Source: Rickettsiales bacterium
GTDB taxonomy: Bacteria > Pseudomonadota > Alphaproteobacteria > Rickettsiales > UBA3002
DNA: 11,444 nt
Direction of reading: 5' to 3'
Assembly (NCBI GenBank): GCA_021300075.1
Contig: JAJTIB010000016.1
Span: 1-11,444, forward strand
Shown here: piece by piece, positions 6,655 through 11,444 of the stretch
Numbering within the stretch: position 1 is the stretch's first letter
Layout: each line of letters opens with the position of its first letter
Position numbers and translations under genes: made by a program
The notes under the pieces: model-generated
Seen by the model: the letters and a program-made list of their open reading frames with translations, nothing else
Databases searched by the model: none
What the model was told of the DNA's origin: nothing

Positions 6655-6686
6655 AGCTGCTTGACTAATTAATTGGTCAAACAGCT
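6655..6686. repeat. 32-bp near-perfect palindrome
   Basis: AGCTG at 6655-6659 is complementary to CAGCT at 6682-6686, and TTGAC at 6661-6665 to GTCAA at 6676-6680, with AATTAATT at the centre (6667-6674). Only two symmetric position pairs fail to match, one of which would be a G-U pair in RNA. With almost no loop, it looks more like an operator or cruciform-type site than a terminator. Confidence 0.75.
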
Positions 6687-6687
6687 A

Positions 6688-6719
6688 TCAAAACCGTCAT
6701 TTTCGACGACGGTTTTTGA
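6688..6719 (-). terminator. Hairpin, possible bidirectional terminator of hldE operon
   Basis: AAAACCGTC (6690-6698) is complementary to GACGGTTTT (6708-6716) around a nine-base loop. Both ends carry A- or T-runs, so the hairpin could stop transcription from either side. It lies about 125 bases beyond the hldE stop and is the best terminator candidate for the oxidoreductase-trcR-hldE operon. The T-run is short. Confidence 0.55.
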
Positions 6720-6755
6720 TACTCAACTTGCGCGATAAATTGCTCAAGTAGAGTA
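6720..6755. repeat. Third inverted repeat of the cluster
   Basis: TACTCAACTTG (6720-6730) and CAAGTAGAGTA (6745-6755) form an 11-bp inverted repeat with one mismatch around a 14-base loop. It directly follows the previous hairpin. Confidence 0.65.
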
Positions 6756-6843
6756 TAGTTGACTGGAATATTTTTTACGCTGATTGATGCGGCGCGTATC
6801 GCCCTCGCCCCCAACCAATGGGGCAGGGATGATCAGCGGCACG

Positions 6844-8313
6844 CTAAGCCAAACCGGCAGATTTTTTGATGATGTTCGTCGTGCTATAGCCTTCCTTGAG
6901 GGGCAACAGCTCCACCCGCCCGCCATAGGCTTCCACCAGTTCCCAGCCCACCACTTTGTCTTTGGCGTAGTCCGCGCCTTTCATCAGTACATCCGGCTTT
7001 AGGGCCTCCAGCAGTTTCAGTGGCGTGTCCTCGTCAAACAGTATAATTGCATCCACCATCGCTAGTGCCGCGAGCAAGGTGGCGCGGTCAAGCTCCTGAT
7101 TGACGGGGCGCGCAGCACCTTTGAGTCGGCGCACGGAAGCATCGGTATTAAGGCCAATGATGAGCTTGTCGCAGCGTGCCTTGGCATCGCGCAGCAGGCT
7201 GATATGGCCAGCATGCATGATGTCAAAGCAGCCATTGGTGAAGCCCACCGTACGCTTCTCGCGCTTCCAGCTTCTGACCATGTCGGCTGCGACTGCTACG
7301 GGTACGATTTTCTGCTGATGGGCCAGCGCCTGGTGGGTATAAAGCGCGCTTGTTAAATCACTGCGGTGAACGACGGCCGTGCCCAAACGGCCTACAACCA
7401 CGCCGGCGGCGAGATTAGAAAGTTCCGCCGCCTGTTCGACCGTTGCGCCAGCCGCGACGGCGGCTGCTAATGTGGCAATGGCCGTATCGCCCGCGCCAGA
7501 GACATCAAAAACTTCCTGCGCCGTGGCGTGGATATGGGCGACAAGACCGTTTGCATTGACCAGCGTCATCCCGTCCTTGCCGCGCGTGACCAGCATATGG
7601 CCGAAGCGGTGCTTGCGGCACAATGTCTGCGCGGCGACGACAATCTCGGCATCGTTGGCAAAGCCATCGACACTGCTTGCAAGTGCCAGTTCCTTGAGGT
7701 TGGGGCTGATGACGGTCGCGCCCGCATAAATGCTTAGGTCGCGCTGTTTGGGGTCAACAAATACCGGGATGCGTGCGGCGGCAGCAAGCTCCATAACCTT
7801 AGCCACCAAAGCGGGCGAGAGCACACCCTTGCCATAATCGGACAGAATCACTGCCTGCTGGCCGGGCAATTCGCTGGTCAGCAGTTCAATGAGTCTTTCC
7901 GTCGTCGCGGCAGCCAGGGGCTGGCGCGTCTCGTGGTCGCTTCTGAGAAGTTGCTGACCGCCCGCGACATAACGCGTCTTTTTGGTGCTGATGCGCCCCT
8001 GCTCGCTCAAGAGATAGGGCGTCAGATGCGGTTCGGCCCCGACCAGTCCAGTGAGTTGTTTGCCCACGGAATCGTCGCCAACCACGGCAAGAAAGGTAGC
8101 CTCGGCATCGAGTGCCAGTAAATTACGTACGACATTGCCTGCACCCCCTAACATCCGGCTTTCGCGTTCCATGCTAAAAACTGGAATTGGTGCTTCGGGC
8201 GAGATGCGATCGACCGAGCCATAGATAAAACGATCGAGCATCAGATCACCGATGCAGAGCAGCCGCACACCGGACAGGCGGTTGATAACAGGCAGAAGCG
8301 GGCTTGGTTCCAT
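6844..8313 (-). CDS. hldE: Bifunctional heptose 7-phosphate kinase / heptose 1-phosphate adenylyltransferase HldE
   Basis: HldE performs two steps in making ADP-L-glycero-D-manno-heptose, the inner-core LPS heptose donor: phosphorylation of D-glycero-beta-D-manno-heptose 7-phosphate at C1, then adenylyl transfer. The N-terminal half is a PfkB-type kinase with GGAGN at about residues 56-60, VDPKQRD at 186-192 and the SGAGDT motif at 272-277, where Asp276 is the expected base. The C-terminal half is a nucleotidyltransferase beginning GFTNGCFDIMHAGH, with the HxGH motif at 367-370, and ending GYSTTNIIKK. The 489-residue length fits the fused enzyme. I chose the ATG at 8313 because AGGG lies five bases upstream; an in-frame ATG at 8325 would add four residues but has poorer upstream sequence. 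It is the last gene of an apparent three-gene operon. Confidence 0.96.
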   Translation of the reverse strand: MEPSPLLPVINRLSGVRLLCIGDLMLDRFIYGSVDRISPEAPIPVFSMERESRMLGGAGNVVRNLLALDAEATFLAVVGDDSVGKQLTGLVGAEPHLTPYLLSEQGRISTKKTRYVAGGQQLLRSDHETRQPLAAATTERLIELLTSELPGQQAVILSDYGKGVLSPALVAKVMELAAAARIPVFVDPKQRDLSIYAGATVISPNLKELALASSVDGFANDAEIVVAAQTLCRKHRFGHMLVTRGKDGMTLVNANGLVAHIHATAQEVFDVSGAGDTAIATLAAAVAAGATVEQAAELSNLAAGVVVGRLGTAVVHRSDLTSALYTHQALAHQQKIVPVAVAADMVRSWKREKRTVGFTNGCFDIMHAGHISLLRDAKARCDKLIIGLNTDASVRRLKGAARPVNQELDRATLLAALAMVDAIILFDEDTPLKLLEALKPDVLMKGADYAKDKVVGWELVEAYGGRVELLPLKEGYSTTNIIKKSAGLA

Positions 8314-8343
8314 GGATGCCCTCATGGGGTCGGGTGAATGGCG

Positions 8344-8910
8344 CTACGCTGCGTCGTCCTCGGATGGAATCACGATCGCCGCCGCATCGGTGGGCCGGTA
8401 TTTTCCTGCTACCGCATCCAGCGTGGTCTGCATGCACAATCCCAGCAGTACCGGGTCTTTGGCCTTGATGCTGTTGATGTTCCAATGCGTGCGCCCGCGA
8501 AGTGATTCGATGGTTTTTTTGGTCGTGCCGATGAGTTTCACGATCTGTGAATCGGGAATATAGGGGTGGTATTTCAGGATCCAGGCAATCGCCTCGGGCT
8601 TATCCTGACGGCGGGCAATGGGCGTATAACGCGCGCCCTTGGTAGTTTTGCGACCAGCATGTTTCTTGGCGCGCTCCGAGCTTTTCATGCGGTAGTTTTC
8701 GTCTTTTTCTGCCTTCTCGATTTCTTCTTTTTCAAGTTCGCCCATCAGGAGCGGATCCTGTCCCATGATGCCCATTGCCACTTCGCCATCTGCGATGCCT
8801 TGAATTTCAAGCGGATGCATGCCGCAGAAATCGGCAATCTGTTCAAAGGTCAGTTTGGTGTTGTCCAGCAGCCAGACGGCAGTGCCTTTGGGCATGAGTG
8901 GGTAAGCCAT
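8344..8910 (-). CDS. trcR: DUF1013 family protein, cell-cycle transcriptional regulator TrcR
   Basis: The 188-residue protein matches, from memory, the alphaproteobacterial DUF1013 family, which databases label as the cell-cycle regulator TrcR. It begins MAYPLMPKGTAVWLLDNTKLTF-like and has a helix-turn-helix-like segment at about residues 20-44 (FEQIADFCGMHPLEIQGI). A very charged Glu/Lys linker follows at 57-92. A second predicted helix-turn-helix lies at about 119-143 (DSQIVKLIGTTKKTIESLRGR). The C-terminal third is more hydrophobic and ends in an acidic tail. The ribosome site is strong (GAGGAG five bases before ATG). It sits 22 bases after the oxidoreductase stop and 30 bases before hldE, so all three are probably cotranscribed. 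The molecular function is known only in outline; the family assignment is firmer than the role. Confidence 0.85.
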   Translation of the reverse strand: MAYPLMPKGTAVWLLDNTKLTFEQIADFCGMHPLEIQGIADGEVAMGIMGQDPLLMGELEKEEIEKAEKDENYRMKSSERAKKHAGRKTTKGARYTPIARRQDKPEAIAWILKYHPYIPDSQIVKLIGTTKKTIESLRGRTHWNINSIKAKDPVLLGLCMQTTLDAVAGKYRPTDAAAIVIPSEDDAA

Positions 8911-8932
8911 AATTGCTCCTCAGAATTTCCTT

Positions 8933-10000
8933 CTAGTCCCGCATGTTTTTGGGAGGAGCCACTTCTAATAGAATTTTTCCACAATGCAAGCGTTCTTCCA
9001 TACGTTTATGGGCTTTTTCTGCCCTCTCCAGCGCAAAAACCGAATCAATGACCGGGCGCATCTCGCCCCGCACAAAAAACGGCCAGAGATGAGCGCGGAC
9101 GGCCGCGATGTATGCCGCTTTTTCGGTGCTTGCGCGATTTCTGAGCATCGTGCCCGACCAGGTGAGCTGACGCGTAAGCAGCGAGCTGACTTTGAGATGA
9201 TTTACCTCATTGCCATCCAGAAAAGCGAGGCTCACCAGCCGGCCGCCACGACGAAGCAGCTTGAAATGCCTCGCTAGATAGGGTGCGCCGAGAATATCAA
9301 TGATGACATCGACCCCCTGGCCGTTCGTTTTCGCGCGGATAAGGTCATCAAATGGCGCGTTAGACGCGTTAGAATCGTTAAGCGCCGCGATGTCTTTTCT
9401 ATATTGCTCCTCCCCAGAGAGAGAGCAGGTATTCAGAAGCGCCGTCACTCCAAGCGACGCCAGTAACGCGCATTTTTCAGGCGTGCCGGCAGTGGCGAAG
9501 ACTTCCGCCCCGAGCACGCGGGCGATTTGCACGAGTATCACGCCGATGTTACTTGCACCGCCATGAATCAGCACGCGTTCGCCCGGCTTGAGTCTGGCTT
9601 CCCCGACGAGCGCCATCCAGCCTGTCGCCGCCGCCTCGGGCAGGCTGGCCGCTTCTTTAAGGCTGAGTCCGGCGGGAATGGGCAGGGTCAGTGCTGCATC
9701 GGCCACTACATACTCGGCATAGCCGCCACCGGAAAGAAGCGCACAGACTTTCTCGCCCAGCGACCAGCCACTGACGCCATCGCCCAGCGCGGTGATCGTC
9801 CCCGAAACTTCCAGGCCCGGCAAGGGGGAGGCGCCTTCGGGCGGAGCGTAACTGCCCTGCTTTTGCAAAGAATCCGCCCGATTGACCCCAGCATAGGCCA
9901 CATGGATGAGCACTTGACCGGCTTTGGGCTCAGGGCGCGTGGTATCGCTCAGTGTGAGTGTGCCCTCGGGGCCGGGATTGGTAATGGTGATTGCGCGCAT
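8933..10000 (-). CDS. NAD(P)H:quinone oxidoreductase, zinc-free MDR family (PIG3/QOR-like)
   Basis: This is a medium-chain dehydrogenase/reductase of 355 residues. The N-terminal catalytic domain carries GVNRADSLQKQGSY (38-51) and LPGLEVSG (60-67), typical of the PIG3/QOR branch, and no structural zinc cysteines. GGGYAEYV lies at 91-98. The NADPH-binding site is HGGASNIG at 146-153, and LRRGGRLVS and MLRNRASTEKAAY also match the PIG3 branch. Such enzymes reduce quinones using NADPH. Between the Rossmann beta-strands there is an expansion of about 17-24 residues (roughly 192-215, NDSNASNA at its end) where relatives have a short INYREED-like loop. It is the first gene of the apparent operon with trcR and hldE, although no shared pathway is obvious. 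The start has GGA five bases upstream. Confidence 0.9.
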   Translation of the reverse strand: MRAITITNPGPEGTLTLSDTTRPEPKAGQVLIHVAYAGVNRADSLQKQGSYAPPEGASPLPGLEVSGTITALGDGVSGWSLGEKVCALLSGGGYAEYVVADAALTLPIPAGLSLKEAASLPEAAATGWMALVGEARLKPGERVLIHGGASNIGVILVQIARVLGAEVFATAGTPEKCALLASLGVTALLNTCSLSGEEQYRKDIAALNDSNASNAPFDDLIRAKTNGQGVDVIIDILGAPYLARHFKLLRRGGRLVSLAFLDGNEVNHLKVSSLLTRQLTWSGTMLRNRASTEKAAYIAAVRAHLWPFFVRGEMRPVIDSVFALERAEKAHKRMEERLHCGKILLEVAPPKNMRD

Positions 10001-10014
10001 GATTTTCCAGCCTT

Positions 10015-10041
10015 GAGCTTTGAGCCTCGAGCGGTTAGCCT
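10015..10041 (+). repeat. Copy A of a ~27-bp repeat
   Basis: Bases 10015-10041 start GAGCTTTGAGCCT and align with 10048-10074 at 21 of 27 positions (period 33). It is the first of two direct copies in the divergent promoter region. Confidence 0.6.
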
Positions 10042-10047
10042 AGCCCA

Positions 10048-10074
10048 GAGCTTCGAGCCTTGAGGTTTTAGCTT
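10048..10074 (+). repeat. Copy B of the ~27-bp repeat
   Basis: Starts GAGCTTCGAGCCT and includes TTGAGGTTTTAGCT at 10060-10073, the left arm of a perfect 14-bp inverted repeat with copy C. Confidence 0.65.
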
Positions 10075-10101
10075 TACAAGGCGCGAGACACATACACCAA
10101 A

Positions 10102-10128
10102 GAGCTAAAACCTCAAAGCGCAAAGCTA
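10102..10128 (-). repeat. Copy C of the ~27-bp repeat (inverted)
   Basis: On the minus strand this segment matches copy B at about 22 of 27 positions. AGCTAAAACCTCAA at 10103-10116 is the exact complement of 10060-10073, separated by 29 bases. B and C can form a long hairpin just upstream of the DUF1192 gene. Confidence 0.7.
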
Positions 10129-10140
10129 AATGGAGGCCCC

Positions 10141-10326
10141 ATGTTCATCGATGATGCGCCCAGAAAACCAAAGCCCGAGGCGGTTTTTCCCCGCGATATC
10201 AGCGAAAGCTCAGTTGCGGCGATGGAAGAATACCTGCTGGAGCTTGACGCTGAAATCGCCCGTGTCAAACAGGAAATCAATAAGCGCAGCGGCGCTAAAG
10301 CTAAGGCTGAAGCCTTTTTTAAGTAG
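10141..10326 (+). CDS. DUF1192 family small protein
   Basis: This 61-residue protein matches the alphaproteobacterial DUF1192 family, whose function is unknown. It begins with an acidic MFIDD and a basic/proline stretch (PRKPKPE). Residues about 20-47 form one amphipathic, likely coiled-coil helix (SSVAAMEEYLLELDAEIARVKQEINK), and the end AKAEAFFK is the characteristic family C-terminus. The ribosome site GGAGG is four bases before the ATG. It stands alone, divergent from the oxidoreductase operon and convergent with rpmE. It is downstream of the repeat-rich region 10015-10128. The assignment is from pattern memory and length. Confidence 0.88.
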   Translation: MFIDDAPRKPKPEAVFPRDISESSVAAMEEYLLELDAEIARVKQEINKRSGAKAKAEAFFK

Positions 10327-10452
10327 TTTTTAATTGCGCTCAGGCGGCGCGCGGCCTTTCCCCCCGGGCGGGGGTGCAGGCGTGCGTTTGTTTTTTAATT
10401 GCGCTCAGGCGGCGCGCGACCTTTCCCCCCGGGCGGGGGTGCAGGCGTGCGT
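10327..10452 (+). repeat. Tandem duplication, period 65 bp
   Basis: Bases 10327-10387 recur at 10392-10452 with one difference (G at 10354, A at 10419), giving 60 of 61 identical. Each unit has a T-run, an AATTGCGCTCAGGCGGCGCGC segment and a GC hairpin (CCCCC-CGGGC-GGGGG). The duplication begins right after the DUF1192 stop and ends 22 bases before the rpmE stop. Confidence 0.93.
10362..10396 (+). terminator. Candidate terminator of the DUF1192 gene
   Basis: The GC hairpin of the first repeat unit is followed, after about 15 bases, by TTTGTTTTTT, which belongs to the start of the second unit. The distance to the T-run is longer than usual, so termination is plausible rather than certain. The second hairpin has no T-run after it. 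Confidence 0.35.
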
Positions 10453-10474
10453 AGTTAGTAAAGGGGCTAAAAAG

Positions 10475-10762
10475 CTAAGCCGAGGCCTTCTTGCCTTTTT
10501 TCTTCTTCGCGGCTTCGACGCCGGCAGCGGCCACTTTCGCGGCGTCAAAGGAAATCGAGCCAAAGCGGTCATTGAAACGCTCAAGACGACCGGTTTTACG
10601 CAGGTTCGTACCCCCGACCCAGGCCGGATGTGTTTTAGGGTCCACGTCGAGCTGCAGCACGTCCCCGGCTTTGCCATAGGTCGAGCGCGTTTCATATTTC
10701 GTGCCGTCCGTCATCACGATGGTGATGGGGTGATAATCCGGGTGAATGCCTTGCTTTGCCAT
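10475..10762 (-). CDS. rpmE: Large-subunit ribosomal protein bL31
   Basis: bL31 sits on the central protuberance of the 50S subunit and helps bridge the subunits. The 95-residue protein begins MAKQGIHPDYHPITIVMTDG and continues RSTYGKAGD, LDVDPKTHPAWVGG and RLERFNDRFG, all characteristic. It has no cysteine, so it is the zinc-independent form usual in Alphaproteobacteria. After residue 72 there is an extra Ala-rich and Lys-rich tail ending KKKKGKKASA, which probably touches rRNA; typical relatives are about 75 residues. The ribosome site is strong (AAGGAG six bases before ATG). It is probably a single-gene unit with its own promoter. Confidence 0.96.
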   Translation of the reverse strand: MAKQGIHPDYHPITIVMTDGTKYETRSTYGKAGDVLQLDVDPKTHPAWVGGTNLRKTGRLERFNDRFGSISFDAAKVAAAGVEAAKKKKGKKASA

Positions 10763-10789
10763 GGTCTTCTCCTTGCGTCTGGAGGCGGG

Positions 10790-10818
10790 TTGATAGCTCT
10801 AACATGGCCGGTTGGCAA
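10790..10818 (-). promoter_or_regulatory. Candidate rpmE promoter
   Basis: On the minus strand TTGCCA (10813-10818) and TATCAA (10790-10795) are 17 bases apart, matching five and four of six consensus positions. The -10 box ends 27 bases upstream of the rpmE ATG, giving a short leader with the ribosome site. Confidence 0.5.
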
Positions 10819-10840
10819 GCATTAAATTGAGGCCGGACAA

Positions 10841-11444
10841 TTAACCTAAGGGCCCGTTGCCCGCGCCAATCCCTGGCGCCAGCACAATACCACGCCGCAC
10901 ATATTCGCGCGCCCGGGCGACGGCGGCGGTCAGCGTCAACCCAGCTGCCAGCCCCGCCGCAATGGCCGAGGCGAGGGTGCAGCCCGTGCCATGGGTATGG
11001 CGGGTAGTAAGACGCGTAGAGGTATAAATGTTCAAGCCTTCCTCGCGGCTTGCGAGAATATCCGTCAGCATATCGCCCGTGCCATGGCCGCCTTTAATGA
11101 GTAGAGATTCACAACCAAGATTCAGTAATTCCTCCGCCGCGCGCTTCATGTCGGTCGCGTCAGCCTCATCGCTCCTGATGCTGCGGCCGAGCAGCAATTC
11201 GGCCTCGGGCAGGTTGGGGGTGAGGATGGTCGCGCGCGGGATCAGGTGGGCTTTGAGTGCAGCCACTGCCGATGATTCAAGAAGCGTCGCGCCCCCTTTG
11301 GCTACCATGACCGGATCAACCACAAGGGGTATGGCACGGGGGATGGCAGCGACCACTGTTTCAATCACCCGGACCGAGTGTAACATACCGGTTTTGATGG
11401 CATCTGCCCCGATATCCTCGAGCACCACGTTGATTTGTTGTGCA
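10841..11444 (-). CDS. thiD: Hydroxymethylpyrimidine/phosphomethylpyrimidine kinase ThiD (5' end outside window)
   Basis: ThiD phosphorylates HMP and HMP-phosphate to give the pyrimidine half of thiamine. The ribokinase-like frame is open to the edge of the window; the GTG at 11428 lies inside the frame (AQQINV precedes it) and is not the true start. About 200 of the usual ~265 residues are visible. Recognisable parts are AIKTGMLHS, LVVDPVMVAKGGATLL, LTPNLPEAELLLG, LLIKGGHG and the anion-hole signature THGTGCTLASAIAAGLAAG, which contains the cysteine and glycines expected. The missing part would hold the N-terminal GxDPSGGAG substrate motif. The gene is co-oriented with rpmE, 78 bases upstream of it, but a candidate rpmE promoter lies in that gap. 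Confidence 0.93.
   Translation of the reverse strand, partial: AQQINVVLEDIGADAIKTGMLHSVRVIETVVAAIPRAIPLVVDPVMVAKGGATLLESSAVAALKAHLIPRATILTPNLPEAELLLGRSIRSDEADATDMKRAAEELLNLGCESLLIKGGHGTGDMLTDILASREEGLNIYTSTRLTTRHTHGTGCTLASAIAAGLAAGLTLTAAVARAREYVRRGIVLAPGIGAGNGPLG

Larger units (their letters stand above)
6441..6843. other. Intergenic region between the prepilin gene and hldE
   Basis: This ~400-bp stretch is visibly A/T-richer than its flanks. It must contain the prepilin promoter on the minus strand, but I could not find a convincing sigma-70 or sigma-54 promoter. A 10-bp palindrome CAAATATTTG lies at 6512-6521. Bases 6655-6755 hold three successive inverted repeats, listed separately. From 6756 to 6843 I see nothing beyond the sequence following the hldE stop. 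Confidence 0.6.
10001..10140. promoter_or_regulatory. Divergent intergenic region
   Basis: This 140-bp gap separates two divergent genes, so it must hold promoters for the oxidoreductase operon (minus) and the DUF1192 gene (plus). Most of it is occupied by three imperfect copies of one short repeat. I could not identify confident promoter hexamers in either direction. Confidence 0.5.

Noticed and set aside
8566..9051. Plus-strand open frame of 161 codons opposite trcR and the oxidoreductase 3' end
   Set aside because: Its Phe-rich composition is the complement of the Glu/Lys-rich trcR linker.
9527..10063. Plus-strand open frame of 178 codons opposite the oxidoreductase
   Set aside because: It is antisense to a well-supported dehydrogenase gene and has no family features.
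10327..10452. CRISPR-like array
   Set aside because: There are only two contiguous units with no variable spacers; it is a simple tandem duplication.
10334..10825. Plus-strand open frame of 163 codons through the tandem repeat and rpmE
   Set aside because: It is antisense to the clear bL31 gene, and its N-terminal part is only translated repeat.
11426..11428. GTG as the thiD start
   Set aside because: The frame stays open to the window edge with ThiD-like residues before it, and the N-terminal substrate motif is missing.

Overview
The window looks like chromosomal DNA of a moderately GC-rich alphaproteobacterium. The best lineage markers are a DUF1013/TrcR-type cell-cycle regulator, a 61-residue DUF1192 protein with the family's C-terminal AxAFFK ending, and a cysteine-free bL31 protein with an Ala/Lys-rich tail. 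The fused HldE indicates a Gram-negative outer membrane with heptose-containing LPS. I cannot place the organism below class. No phage, transposase, CRISPR or defence cassette is visible.

Layout. 1-1958: the last codons of a ruvA-like gene overlap ruvB by four bases (GTGA). A histidine-phosphatase gene follows, lying between two exact copies of a 21-bp piece of the ruvB 3' end, so it looks like an insertion into the end of ruvB. 1990-3860 (minus strand): a response-regulator protein whose C-terminal part looks like a worn-down histidine-kinase domain, and upstream of it an unrecognised protein with two membrane segments. 3980-5087: a plus-strand sugar-nucleotide epimerase most like WbpP (UDP-GlcNAc 4-epimerase), ending four bases from the 3' CCA of a convergent tRNA-Gln(TTG). 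5203-6440 (minus): cutA, and a prepilin-like gene with its own strong terminator. 6441-6843 is non-coding and holds three inverted repeats in a row.

6844-10000 (minus): a tight three-gene cluster transcribed in the order quinone oxidoreductase, trcR (DUF1013), hldE, with gaps of 22 and 30 bases, so probably one operon. 10001-10140 is a divergent promoter region with three imperfect copies of a ~27-bp repeat. 10141-10326 (+): DUF1192 gene. 10327-10452: a nearly perfect tandem duplication (period 65 bp) with a GC-rich hairpin in each unit. 10475-10762 (minus): rpmE (bL31). 10841 to the window end (minus): thiD, its 5' end cut off by the window.

How the genes fit together. Most are independent housekeeping genes: recombination (ruvAB), translation (tRNA-Gln, bL31), thiamine synthesis (thiD) and metal tolerance (cutA). 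A surface theme connects the epimerase, HldE and the prepilin: sugar-nucleotide supply, LPS heptose and a pseudopilus or pilus. I found no clear new multi-gene system. The most unusual items are the ruvB-end insertion, the REC protein with a degenerate kinase-like domain, and the three repeat-rich intergenic regions (6655-6755, 10015-10128, 10327-10452).
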